A stretch of 15,409 nucleotides of DNA from Bacteroidota bacterium. GTDB taxonomy: Bacteria > Bacteroidota > Bacteroidia > SpSt-205 > S141-50. The notes under the pieces are model-generated. The model saw only the letters and a list, made by a program, of their open reading frames with translations, ran no database searches and had not been told where the DNA came from. Positions 8,154 to 15,409 of the stretch are shown piece by piece (the stretch's first letter is position 1; each line of letters begins with the position of its first letter). The DNA lies in the NCBI GenBank assembly GCA_015490695.1, contig WFXK01000320.1:1-15409 (forward strand). Direction: 5' to 3'. Position numbers and translations under genes: made by a program.

Positions 8154-9402
8154 GGCTACGCTCTATATGTAATTTATAAAAAAGAAGATTAGCAAAACTC
8201 TGTAACATCATCTGCAATGTCTCTAAATGTTCTTTCTCTGGGACATTTAAAAAAGTCCATTCCATTACGGCAAAAGGTTCATCTTGGTAAGTTAATGGAA
8301 ATAAGGCGAAAGCAGCCACAGGCACTCGCGCTAAACCCGTCCTTACCTCCCAATGACTCTTCCCACGAAAAACATAAAAATAAGGTTTTTGATGCTTAAA
8401 GAAACTTTCCACAAAACTACTTTGCAAAGCCTTCTCTTCATTTAATAAACCATAAGTGGCTAAGGGCTCCAACACCTCTCCTCGTTTCAAATAAAGCACA
8501 ATGGTTGCACCATCAAAACGAGTACCTAAGTAATTGAGCACTTGATGACAAAAGTGTTTTGTCGTACGATTGAGTTGTTGCCGCATGAATTGTTCCAATT
8601 GATGGAGTTGGCGTTCTCGCTGTCTTTCTAAAAGCAGTTGTCGTTGTGATGCTTCTAATCTCTTTTTAACCGCTTCTAATGCTTCACTTTTTGCTTTTAA
8701 TGCTGCTTGTGAAGCTGATAAATCTTTATAGGCTTTTTCCAGTTCTTCTGCTTGCTGCTGCGCCTTTTCTTTTTCTTTCTGCAATTGTTCTGTTTGTTGC
8801 CATAGATGCATAGTTGCCTCTTCCAACATTTTACGCGCCTCGTTTAATTGTTTAATCAGTTGATAAGCACCATAAAGCAAATAGCCCAATACTGTCGTGG
8901 ATAAAGCAATATCAAGCCAAAAGATAGGCAATAGGATATCAAGTCCCTCTACATTTAAGAGGGGGTTTAACCAATACCATGAGAGGTAAATAGCAAAGTT
9001 TAAAACAATGACAAACAGAATTTTTCTAAGTTCCTTGTATGAGAAAAGCAGTAGCGGGATTAAAATCATTCCAAAGGCGAGGATTCTTCCTGGGAAGGGG
9101 AAGGTTTCATTGGGATAGGGGAACCATGCAGCACCTAAGTTAATGTTCACAGAAGGGGCAATGCTGAGTAAAAAGCGGGTCAAATGAATCATGCCGTAGT
9201 TATTTAAAAGAGGTAAGAGCAAATAAAAAAAGATAAACACGGTGATTTGCGCACCGAGGGGCCACCATTTGCTAATCATGAAGTAATAAGGGAGGGAGAT
9301 AGCGGCTAAAAAGAGGCTTATGAGATTGGTGTTTCGTACATAGATGCGTTCTTCTTCAGTTTTGACGTATTGTACTCCGCTGTTGATGATTCTCAGCCAC
9401 AT
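8143..9402 (-). CDS. membrane protein with coiled coil and GAF-like domain
   Basis: The 419-residue protein has about six predicted membrane helices (roughly 27-43, 50-67, 73-90, 105-120, 127-145, 155-178). A long coiled coil rich in Gln, Glu, Lys and Ala follows (about 183-275), then a C-terminal alpha/beta region (about 280-415) resembling a GAF domain. The N-terminus (RIINSGVQ..., then RNTNLISL) resembles the start of Bacteroidota membrane sensor kinases and cyclases. No kinase, cyclase, GGDEF or phosphatase domain follows, so any signal must pass by protein contact. The start at 9402 overlaps mrdA by 47 bp; it is kept because the pre-membrane segment fits that family and the next Met (residue 42) is inside a helix. 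It sits where rodA commonly follows mrdA, so a link to cell-wall growth is possible but unproven. Confidence 0.75.
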   Translation of the reverse strand: MWLRIINSGVQYVKTEEERIYVRNTNLISLFLAAISLPYYFMISKWWPLGAQITVFIFFYLLLPLLNNYGMIHLTRFLLSIAPSVNINLGAAWFPYPNETFPFPGRILAFGMILIPLLLFSYKELRKILFVIVLNFAIYLSWYWLNPLLNVEGLDILLPIFWLDIALSTTVLGYLLYGAYQLIKQLNEARKMLEEATMHLWQQTEQLQKEKEKAQQQAEELEKAYKDLSASQAALKAKSEALEAVKKRLEASQRQLLLERQRERQLHQLEQFMRQQLNRTTKHFCHQVLNYLGTRFDGATIVLYLKRGEVLEPLATYGLLNEEKALQSSFVESFFKHQKPYFYVFRGKSHWEVRTGLARVPVAAFALFPLTYQDEPFAVMEWTFLNVPEKEHLETLQMMLQSFANLLFYKLHIERSHAV

Positions 9403-11212
9403 AGAAGTTTGCGTTTAGTATTCGTTGTAGTTGCCATTGGTTTTGTATCGTTCCTTTGAGGTATTTTTCTATGATGAGGCTTGCGATGGGGGCTGCCCAG
9501 GTGCCTCCAAAGCCGGCATTCTCCACTACTACTGCCACAGCAATCTTAGGGTCTTCTACAGGAGCAAAAGCGATAAAGACCGAATGGTCTTTACCATGGG
9601 GGTTTTGTGCAGTACCCGTTTTACCTGCCACCCTAATCCCTTGAACCCTTCCCCAATAACCCGTCCCAGCACGTACTGCTAACTCCATCGCCTGAATAAT
9701 ACGATTAAAATACATCGTATCTATTGCTACCTTAAACGTGTCAAATTTAAGGGGTTTTATTTTTCTATCCTCACCCCGTACCGCTTTTACAAAATGAGGA
9801 ACAATATAATAACCCTTATTGGCAATCATCGCGGCAACATTTGCCATTTGTAAAGGCGTCATTAAAATTTCTCCTTGTCCAATAGCATTACTGATAATGG
9901 TCATCGGGGACCAAGCCCACTTCCCGTAGTGTCTATCATAATAACGCGCTGTGGGTAAGAACCCTGCGGATTCATTAGGGATATCCACCCCTAAACGCCG
10001 CCCTACACCAAATTGCTTCATATAACGATACCATACCTCATAGGCTTCGTAATGGTTTTTAAACTTAGGATGTTTCATGAAATCATAAAACAATGCAGCG
10101 AAATAAGCATTACAGGAATATTGAATAGCGCCTATCATGTTCAATGGTGAAGGGTGTTCATGGCATTTAGGACGGTTCCCTGGTCCACGGGGAAATCCTC
10201 CTACACAACGATAAACCGACGAAATACGATGCGTTCCCTCTTGTAAAGCAATCAAAGCATTTAATAATTTAAATACAGAACCAGGTGGATAAGTTGCTTG
10301 ATAGGCACGAGAAAACAAAGGTTTATTGATTTTATCGTTTTTCAATTGTTTCCAATGTTTACTAAAAGCTCTTCCTGAAAGCAGATTAGGGTCATAGCTG
10401 GGAGCGCTTACACAGGCTAAAATCTCTCCTGTTTTGGGTTCTATAGCAACAATAGCCCCGCGTTTATTTTGCATCAAACGCTCTGCAAACCCTTGTAATT
10501 CTACATCTATAGTCAAATAAAGCGTACTTCCCATCACTGCAGCAGAATCGTACTTTCCTTGGGCATAGCTACCCATTTCTCTTCCTAAAACATCTTCTAA
10601 AATCATTCGTACCCCTTTTTTACCACGCAACAAACGTTCATAAGAACGCTCAATGCCTGTACGCCCAATCAAATCCCCTTGACGATAATAAGAAGAGTGT
10701 TTCAACTCTTCTTTATTTACTTCATTGATATATCCTAAGAAATGGGCACCATAGGGATAGTAATACCGACGAACCATCTGCGGCTTAATACGCAAACCAT
10801 CATATTGCCATAAAAACTCTTGAATTTTATGAAAACGATTTTGGTCTATATAACGAACCAAAGGCGAAGGTTTCTCCATAGAATAACTTTTGGCTTTTTG
10901 TAATAGTTCTTTTAATTGCTCAACAGAAAGGTCTAATAACCGAGCAAAAGCCACTGTATCTTTAATTTTCAATAACTTCGGGATGACTTCTATACTAAAT
11001 TCAGGGTGGTTCACCACATAAAGGCGTCCTTTTCTGTCATAAAGCACCCCTCGTGCAGGATAGACCGTCACCCGTTTAATCACATTTTGCTGCGCGTGCT
11101 TTCGGTATTGAGGATTTAAAACTTGTAGATAAAATAGACGGACGCTATAAAGACTTAACACCACCGCAACAAATCCCAGTATTAACCATTTACGGATACT
11201 AAGGTCGTTCAT
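9356..11212 (-). CDS. mrdA: PBP2, elongation-specific peptidoglycan transpeptidase
   Basis: This class B penicillin-binding protein cross-links peptidoglycan during rod elongation, working with RodA and MreBCD in the cytoplasmic membrane. The 618 residues comprise one N-terminal membrane helix (about 10-30), the dimerisation/pedestal region with RGVLYDRKGR (54-63) and GRTGIERSYE (183-192), and the transpeptidase domain. The active-site motifs are complete: SVFK with nucleophile Ser312, SCN (366-368) and KTGT (531-534). Length fits the MrdA/PbpA branch. The start overlaps the mreD stop by 4 bp (ATGA), indicating translational coupling. The last residues overlap the following gene by 47 bp. FtsI is a poorer match given the mre neighbourhood. 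Confidence 0.96.
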   Translation of the reverse strand: MNDLSIRKWLILGFVAVVLSLYSVRLFYLQVLNPQYRKHAQQNVIKRVTVYPARGVLYDRKGRLYVVNHPEFSIEVIPKLLKIKDTVAFARLLDLSVEQLKELLQKAKSYSMEKPSPLVRYIDQNRFHKIQEFLWQYDGLRIKPQMVRRYYYPYGAHFLGYINEVNKEELKHSSYYRQGDLIGRTGIERSYERLLRGKKGVRMILEDVLGREMGSYAQGKYDSAAVMGSTLYLTIDVELQGFAERLMQNKRGAIVAIEPKTGEILACVSAPSYDPNLLSGRAFSKHWKQLKNDKINKPLFSRAYQATYPPGSVFKLLNALIALQEGTHRISSVYRCVGGFPRGPGNRPKCHEHPSPLNMIGAIQYSCNAYFAALFYDFMKHPKFKNHYEAYEVWYRYMKQFGVGRRLGVDIPNESAGFLPTARYYDRHYGKWAWSPMTIISNAIGQGEILMTPLQMANVAAMIANKGYYIVPHFVKAVRGEDRKIKPLKFDTFKVAIDTMYFNRIIQAMELAVRAGTGYWGRVQGIRVAGKTGTAQNPHGKDHSVFIAFAPVEDPKIAVAVVVENAGFGGTWAAPIASLIIEKYLKGTIQNQWQLQRILNANFYVAENHQQRSTIRQN

Positions 11213-11712
11213 GGTTTTTTACGATAAAAAACAAAGTAGAGAAGGTAGAGGGTTATCAAAGTTAAAAAAATTCTTCCAACAAGGATTTGGAGAGTTTGCC
11301 AATCCATTTCCATATAAGAGAGAAAAACGAAACCGATTTCAAAGAGGATTGCGGGGATGCCTAAATAGAAGGTTCGCCAAGGAACGCTTTGGTTTTCTAT
11401 ATAAAAGGTTTGTTCACGTTCTAAAGAAAGTTGCGGTGTTAAAACCTGAACCCATAAACGCCGCACTGCAATAATAAAAAGCAAAAGCGTAGTATAGTAA
11501 CCAGGGTGTAGACTCAACAAGTCCAAAGCGTAACTAATAAAAAAAGTAATTAACAACACTTGATACGTTGGAATATGAATAGGAAACATGAGCAATCCGA
11601 GGTAGAAGATTATTATTGTACCATAGGGGGGAAGAGGTAATCGGTCTAAGACAAGCCATTGTAGTAGGGTTAACAACAGCAATTTTAGGCTATAACCTAA
11701 ATACTCATTCAT
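11209..11712 (-). CDS. mreD: MreD, rod-shape membrane protein
   Basis: The 167-residue hydrophobic protein has about six predicted membrane helices (roughly 5-23, 31-47, 50-66, 70-88, 115-133, 140-163), the size and topology of MreD. MreD links MreC and MreB to the peptidoglycan synthases in the cytoplasmic membrane. MreD sequences vary a lot, so the call leans on position: it lies between mreC and mrdA, overlapping each by 4 bp. Both overlaps are ATGA-type, so translation is probably coupled through the three genes. Confidence 0.9.
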   Translation of the reverse strand: MNEYLGYSLKLLLLTLLQWLVLDRLPLPPYGTIIIFYLGLLMFPIHIPTYQVLLITFFISYALDLLSLHPGYYTTLLLFIIAVRRLWVQVLTPQLSLEREQTFYIENQSVPWRTFYLGIPAILFEIGFVFLSYMEMDWQTLQILVGRIFLTLITLYLLYFVFYRKKP

Positions 11713-12566
11713 GGGGTTTGCAGGCTAAGGCTATCTAAGTGGGTTCTGTCGTAGTGTTCTACAGCATAAAGGTAGTCCATGCGATAGAAGTCGGTTGCTA
11801 ATTGGATACGGATTCGCCAAAAGGCTTCGTTAGCGGGGTCTTTAACCACTTCCGTTACTGTTCCTACAGGGATACCTTCGGGGAAAATGGTTCCCATGCC
11901 ACTGGTATAGACCTTTTGCCCTGGAGAAATCAGATAATGTGAAGGAACATAGCGGACAATACCATGACGTCTATCTTTTGCATCCCAGGTGTAGCTACCC
12001 AAAACATTCTGAGGAGCAATCCAAACGCTTAAATACAATTTCGTATTTAACAGGCTCATACAAAGCGCATAGCGCTTTGTTGTTTTAATAACCACTCCTG
12101 CAACCCCTGTAGGAGAAACCACCCCCATCATCGGACGAATCCCATGAAGTGTACCTTTATTAATTAAAAAATAACCATCTTTTTGTCCCCATGGCTGAAA
12201 AATCACCCTACAAGGGATAAAACGATAACGATAACTTAAAGAGTCGTTAAAAGTGGAGTCTAAAAAACAATAGGAAGAACTAAACTTAGGTAACGCTACC
12301 ACCTCTTTACTTTGCTGTGCTATGAGCGCGGTACGTAGACGAGTGTTATCTTCAATCAGTTGTTCATTGATAGCATGCAGATAAAAATATTGATAAATTT
12401 GGTGGACTTGATTTTGTAAAGCGGCACTAAAGGCAAGCCACCATTGTTGGGTTTTTTGCCTTGGTAAAGCGTTAAATTGAATTACACTATAAATAGCGAT
12501 GGTTTCACCGATGAGGAAAATAGCAATAGAGGGTTTTCGTAGTAGAAGCGCAAGAAGTCTTTGCAT
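11709..12566 (-). CDS. mreC: MreC, rod-shape determining protein
   Basis: MreC is the periplasmic scaffold of the elongation complex and activates PBP2. The 285 residues show the standard layout: one membrane helix (about 14-30), a coiled coil (about 48-85) and a beta-barrel pair (about 120-270) with NKGTLHGIRPMMGVVSPTGV (136-155) and TSGMGTIFPEGIPVGTV (221-237). Length is normal. The ATG follows the mreB stop codon directly (TAAATG), with no gap, and the end overlaps mreD by 4 bp. Confidence 0.95.
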   Translation of the reverse strand: MQRLLALLLRKPSIAIFLIGETIAIYSVIQFNALPRQKTQQWWLAFSAALQNQVHQIYQYFYLHAINEQLIEDNTRLRTALIAQQSKEVVALPKFSSSYCFLDSTFNDSLSYRYRFIPCRVIFQPWGQKDGYFLINKGTLHGIRPMMGVVSPTGVAGVVIKTTKRYALCMSLLNTKLYLSVWIAPQNVLGSYTWDAKDRRHGIVRYVPSHYLISPGQKVYTSGMGTIFPEGIPVGTVTEVVKDPANEAFWRIRIQLATDFYRMDYLYAVEHYDRTHLDSLSLQTP

Positions 12567-13592
12567 TTAACGTTCGCCAGCAAAGAGGTAGCGGTATTGA
12601 TGAAGGTTTTCCAGCGCTATAGCCGTCCCCTTTGCAACCGCTTTTAATGGGTCTTCTGCAATATGGACTTTTAATTCGGTTTTTTTACTAATGCGTTCAT
12701 CTAATCCTCTTAACAAAGCACCACCCCCTGTAAGATAGATCCCTTCTGCATAAATATCGCTGGCAACTTCTGGTAAAGCAGCTTCTAAGGTCTTTAAAAT
12801 CGCTTTTTCTATCTCTTCCACAGCTTTATCTATAGCTTCTGCTACTTGTTGATAACCGATTTTGATGGTTGCTGGGATTCCTTTACGCACGTGTTTGCCT
12901 TGGATTTCAATAGGTTCGGGAGGGTTTTTCAAGTCTTTGACCGCTGCACCCACATGGATTTTAATGCGTTCTGCAGTTCGTTCTCCAATGTCCAATTCAA
13001 ATTCTTTACGGATGTATTCTTTAATTGCCATGTTTAGTTCGTCACCTGCGATGCGGATGCTTTCTTGACATACGATACCTCCCAAGGAGATCACTGCGAT
13101 TTCTGTTGTGCCTCCGCCAATATCTATGACCATGTGTCCTTTGGGTTCACGGACGTTTAGTCCGATGCCAATAGCAGCAGCCATAGGTTCTTGGATTAAA
13201 TAGACCTCGCGTGCGCCAACGTGTTCTGCTGAATCCCGAACCGCCCGCTTCTCCACATCGGTAATACCGCTGGGAACACAAATCATCATGCGAATAGTAG
13301 AGAGCCAAAAGCCACGACCTTTGTTCGCTTGCCGAATAAAAGCTCGCAACATCTGTTCTGCTACTGTAAAATCTGCAATCACCCCATCTTTCAAAGGGCG
13401 TATAGTACGAATGTTTTCAGGTGTTTTTCCATGCATCATTAACGCTTCATGCCCTACCGCAATGACTTCCTTCGTATCTCTATTCAATGCGACAATAGAA
13501 GGCTCGTTAACGACGATTTCATTATTGCAAATTATCAGCGTGTTTGCTGTCCCTAAGTCTATGGCGAAGTTCTTCGTGAATAGCGAAAACAT
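12567..13592 (-). CDS. mreB: MreB, actin-like rod-shape protein
   Basis: MreB forms membrane-bound filaments that direct side-wall peptidoglycan synthesis. The 341-residue protein has the actin-fold ATP-binding motifs: phosphate-1 IDLGTANTLI (11-20), phosphate-2 VIDIGGGTTEIAVI (155-168), the adenosine motif TGGGALLRGL (288-297), and ICVPSGIT (104-111). The N-terminal MFSLFTKNFA is a plausible short amphipathic membrane anchor. It starts 6 bases after purH ends, and I see no TAnnTTTG box in the end of purH, so expression should depend on the purH promoter. Nothing is unusual in the protein. Confidence 0.98.
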   Translation of the reverse strand: MFSLFTKNFAIDLGTANTLIICNNEIVVNEPSIVALNRDTKEVIAVGHEALMMHGKTPENIRTIRPLKDGVIADFTVAEQMLRAFIRQANKGRGFWLSTIRMMICVPSGITDVEKRAVRDSAEHVGAREVYLIQEPMAAAIGIGLNVREPKGHMVIDIGGGTTEIAVISLGGIVCQESIRIAGDELNMAIKEYIRKEFELDIGERTAERIKIHVGAAVKDLKNPPEPIEIQGKHVRKGIPATIKIGYQQVAEAIDKAVEEIEKAILKTLEAALPEVASDIYAEGIYLTGGGALLRGLDERISKKTELKVHIAEDPLKAVAKGTAIALENLHQYRYLFAGER

Positions 13593-13598
13593 AGACGC

Positions 13599-15083
13599 TT
13601 AGTGTTTGAAATGGCGAATATGGGAAAAAATCATAGGAATTTGATGGGCGTTGCAAAAGTCAATGGAGTCTTTATCTCGGATGCTGCCGCCAGGTTGCAA
13701 AATAGCGCTGATACCTGCTTTGTAAGCTAATTCTACGGAGTCTGAGAAGGGGAAGAAGGCGTCGCTAGCTAAAACCGCTCCTTGTGTGGAAAACCCATAA
13801 CGTTTTGCTTTTTCTATGGCTTGTTTCAAAGCATCAATACGGGAAGGTTGTCCCATCCCCGCACCAATCAATTGACTATCTTTTACCAATGCAATCGCAT
13901 TAGACTTCAAATGTTTTACAATCGCTTCTGCTATCTTTAGTTCTGCTAACTGCTCTGATGTGGGCTTAGCATCTGTAACAACCTCATAATCCGTAGCCAA
14001 TCCCTTATCAGGCTCTTGAAATAAAATGCCATTTAAAACGCTTCGTTGCTCTACTAAAGGCAACTTATAAGGTTGTTTCCACTGCAAAATAATTCGTTTA
14101 GGATATTTCTGAAAAATCTTTAATGCTTCCTCATCAAAAGAAGGGGCGACTAAGACTTCAAAAAAGCGTTTAGTGATTTGCTGAGCACATGCTTTATCAA
14201 TGGTATGGTCCGTAATGAGAATACCTCCGAAAGCGGATTGGGGGTCACAAGCAAATGCTGCCTCATAGGCTTCTAAAGCATTTTCCCGAATCGCTACCCC
14301 GCAAGCGTTTGTATGTTTTATAATGATAAACGCTCCCTTAGGCAAATCCCTTAATAACCGCAAACCACTATCAATATCCAATAAATTATTATAAGAAAGC
14401 GGCTTACCCTGATGTCGATGAAACCATTTTTGCAAATCCCCTGTAAAAAAGGCTTTTTGATGGGGATTCTCTCCATAACGTAATCCCGATGAGCCATCTT
14501 GCCATGATAAATAGGCTGCTATCAAACTATCGTATTGAAGGGTTCTATAAAATGCTTTCTGAGCATAATAGCGACGCTGTTCTAAGGTCGTTTGTAAATG
14601 CTGTTTTTCTAAAAGCGTTGTTACTGAAGGAATATCTTCTGCACTGCTTACAATCAAGACATGTTTATAATTCTTCGCAGCAGCCCGAATTAAACTTACA
14701 CCACCAATATCAATAAGTTCAATCATAGCATTGGCTTCTTTTTGTTGCTGCCATCCCTCTTCAAAAGGATAGAGGTCCACTACAACGAAATCAAATAAAG
14801 GAATTTGGGCTTCTTTTACGGATTTTACGTGTTCTTGCTTATCTCTATCGGCAAGAATAGCAGCAAAAATTTTAGGATGTAAGGTTTTTACCCTTCCGTC
14901 TAATAAGGAAGAAAACCCTGTTAAGGTTGTAAGCGAATGAGTTGAAATTTGATATTCTTGCAAATAGCGATGGGTTCCCTCAGTAGCGTAGATAGTAACT
15001 TGGTGTTTTTGTAATAGTTGCGCTAATGGTAATAGCTTTTCTTTATGATAGCAAGCGATTAAAGCCGTATGGATAGGTAGCAT
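13599..15083 (-). CDS. purH: PurH, bifunctional AICAR transformylase/IMP cyclohydrolase
   Basis: PurH carries out the last two steps of IMP synthesis: formylation of AICAR with 10-formyl-THF, then ring closure. The 494-residue protein has an N-terminal MGS-type cyclohydrolase domain (about 1-195) with RVKTLHPKI (64-72), VDLYPF (102-107) and IDIGGVSLIRAAAKNYKHV (124-142). A transformylase domain (about 198-494) has LRYGENPHQ (201-209), the catalytic KHTNACGVA (256-264), DPQSAFGGI (280-288) and the terminal RHFKH. The usual STGGT loop reads ATEGT here (33-37), with Glu replacing the first Gly. Length is slightly below the usual 505-535. A TATCTTTG box ends 7 bases before the ATG. This gene heads the operon. 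Confidence 0.97.
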   Translation of the reverse strand: MLPIHTALIACYHKEKLLPLAQLLQKHQVTIYATEGTHRYLQEYQISTHSLTTLTGFSSLLDGRVKTLHPKIFAAILADRDKQEHVKSVKEAQIPLFDFVVVDLYPFEEGWQQQKEANAMIELIDIGGVSLIRAAAKNYKHVLIVSSAEDIPSVTTLLEKQHLQTTLEQRRYYAQKAFYRTLQYDSLIAAYLSWQDGSSGLRYGENPHQKAFFTGDLQKWFHRHQGKPLSYNNLLDIDSGLRLLRDLPKGAFIIIKHTNACGVAIRENALEAYEAAFACDPQSAFGGILITDHTIDKACAQQITKRFFEVLVAPSFDEEALKIFQKYPKRIILQWKQPYKLPLVEQRSVLNGILFQEPDKGLATDYEVVTDAKPTSEQLAELKIAEAIVKHLKSNAIALVKDSQLIGAGMGQPSRIDALKQAIEKAKRYGFSTQGAVLASDAFFPFSDSVELAYKAGISAILQPGGSIRDKDSIDFCNAHQIPMIFSHIRHFKH

Positions 15084-15090
15084 AGGTTGG

Positions 15091-15121
15091 CAAAGATAGT
15101 AGAGGGAATCCAGATTTGCAA
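15091..15121 (-). promoter_or_regulatory. promoter of purH and the mre operon
   Basis: On the minus strand a TTG (15119-15121) and TATCTTTG (15091-15098) are 20 bases apart. The -7 box ends 7 bases before the purH ATG, so the transcript is probably leaderless. It is the only convincing promoter I see for the seven genes down to uvrB. Confidence 0.65.
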
Positions 15122-15187
15122 TTTACAGTTTAAGCACCAAAATAAACCATTCAGCAAGAATTAGGTAGAAGTTAGATTAATTTTTTT

Positions 15188-15195
15188 TAATTTTG
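15188..15195 (+). promoter_or_regulatory. -7 box of the right-hand secreted-protein gene
   Basis: TAATTTTG follows a run of eight T. It lies 27 bases before the ATG at 15223. No clear TTG is seen at the expected -33 distance (only TTAG-type sequences), so promoter strength is uncertain. Confidence 0.5.
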
Positions 15196-15222
15196 CCTCA
15201 GATTAAAGTGTCAATAGGGACG

Positions 15223-15409
15223 ATGTGGAGAAGTATTTTTCTTTTAGTTATAGGAGGGGCTTTTGTGTATGCCCAGAACGTAGGAATTGGGATAGCAACC
15301 CCAACAGAGCGTTTACACGTCGCAGGCAACTTACGTTTTGATGGTGCATTGATGCCCAACAATCTACCAGGCACCGCTGGACAAGTATTAGTTTCTCAAG
15401 GGCCTAATG
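15223..15409 (+). CDS. partial VGIG-type secreted protein, 3' end missing
   Basis: Only the first 62 codons are present. The sequence starts with a good signal peptide (MWRSIFLLVIGGAFVYA, probable cleavage after VYA). It continues QNVGIGIATPTERLHVAGNL and FDGALMPNNLPGTAGQVL, the usual opening of large Bacteroidota surface or tail-fibre-like proteins. The function of this N-terminal module is not established; the rest of the gene, and so its main domains, lies beyond the window. A GTG at 15208 is in frame upstream, but the ATG gives the better signal peptide. It resembles the broken gene at 3423 in the QNVGIG part. Confidence 0.85.
   Translation, partial: MWRSIFLLVIGGAFVYAQNVGIGIATPTERLHVAGNLRFDGALMPNNLPGTAGQVLVSQGPN

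Larger units (their letters stand above)
6153..15083 (-). other. inferred operon purH-mreB-mreC-mreD-mrdA-sensor-uvrB
   Basis: Seven same-strand genes are joined by gaps or overlaps of +6, 0, -4, -4, -47 and -11 bp. A minus-strand search by eye for TAnnTTTG upstream of each start found a box only before purH. The grouping is inferred from spacing and lack of other promoters; weaker internal promoters cannot be ruled out. Confidence 0.7.
15084..15222. other. divergent intergenic region purH / surface-protein gene
   Basis: These 139 bases are A/T-rich and hold two outward promoters: TATCTTTG toward purH and TAATTTTG toward the right-hand gene. I see no hairpin, repeat or RNA gene between them. 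Confidence 0.6.

Noticed and set aside
1278..9600. CCATGG palindromes near several skew changes (about 1278, 6513 and 9594)
   Set aside because: Other CCATGG sites (about 1657, 2225 and 12190) do not mark a clear change, so the link is probably chance. A genome-wide test would be needed.
11211..11474. Plus-strand open frame of 87 codons opposite mreD
   Set aside because: mreD is well supported by position and topology. The Lys/Arg-rich antisense product is what a membrane-protein gene gives when read backwards.
13288..13602. Plus-strand open frame of 104 codons opposite mreB
   Set aside because: It is antisense to the highly conserved first third of mreB and has no start signals.
1..15409. 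Search for CRISPR arrays, tRNA/rRNA genes, insertion sequences and defence systems
   Set aside because: No regularly spaced repeats, cloverleaf candidates, transposase motifs or defence-type domains were seen.

Overview
The window comes from a member of the phylum Bacteroidota, with modest GC content. Four things point there. Gene order purH-mreB-mreC-mreD-mrdA is typical of that phylum. There is a DUF4249-type lipoprotein. There are two secreted-protein starts with the 'QNVGIG...TP/SPE' motif common in Bacteroidota surface proteins. Promoters fit the Bacteroidota pattern (TTTG near -33, TAnnTTTG near -7), with no clear Shine-Dalgarno sequences. I cannot name a genus. The first 21 bases are not genomic: they match the 3' end of a Nextera (Tn5) sequencing adapter, so position 22 is the true start of this contig.

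Left part (22-6148): a truncated minus-strand gene for a helical protein I do not recognise (22-1014) diverges from a plus-strand pair: a PEBP/YbhB-like lipoprotein, then, with no gap, an AsmA-like/GT51 transglycosylase fusion. Next comes a broken surface-protein gene (VGIG motif, Fn3-like and kelch-like segments; frameshift near 3610 and an early end). A zinc-ribbon SAM methyltransferase and a DUF4249-like lipoprotein follow.

Right part (6153-15083): seven minus-strand genes are packed end to end, with gaps of 0-6 bp or overlaps of 4-47 bp: purH, mreB, mreC, mreD, mrdA (PBP2), a membrane/coiled-coil/GAF-like protein, and uvrB. I see a promoter only in front of purH, so this looks like one roughly 9-kb operon joining purine synthesis, the rod-shape peptidoglycan machinery, an orphan membrane sensor and UV repair. 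rodA, which commonly follows mrdA, is absent, and the sensor gene sits in that position. At the right edge (from 15223) a divergent gene for another VGIG-type secreted protein begins and runs off the window.

Together, the GT51 fusion protein, PBP2 and MreBCD cover peptidoglycan polymerisation and its scaffold. The other genes are housekeeping (purH, uvrB) or envelope/secreted functions. I found no tRNA, rRNA, CRISPR array, insertion sequence or defence system. No gene-free stretch exceeds about 140 bp. Several promoters lie so close to the start codon that transcripts are probably leaderless.
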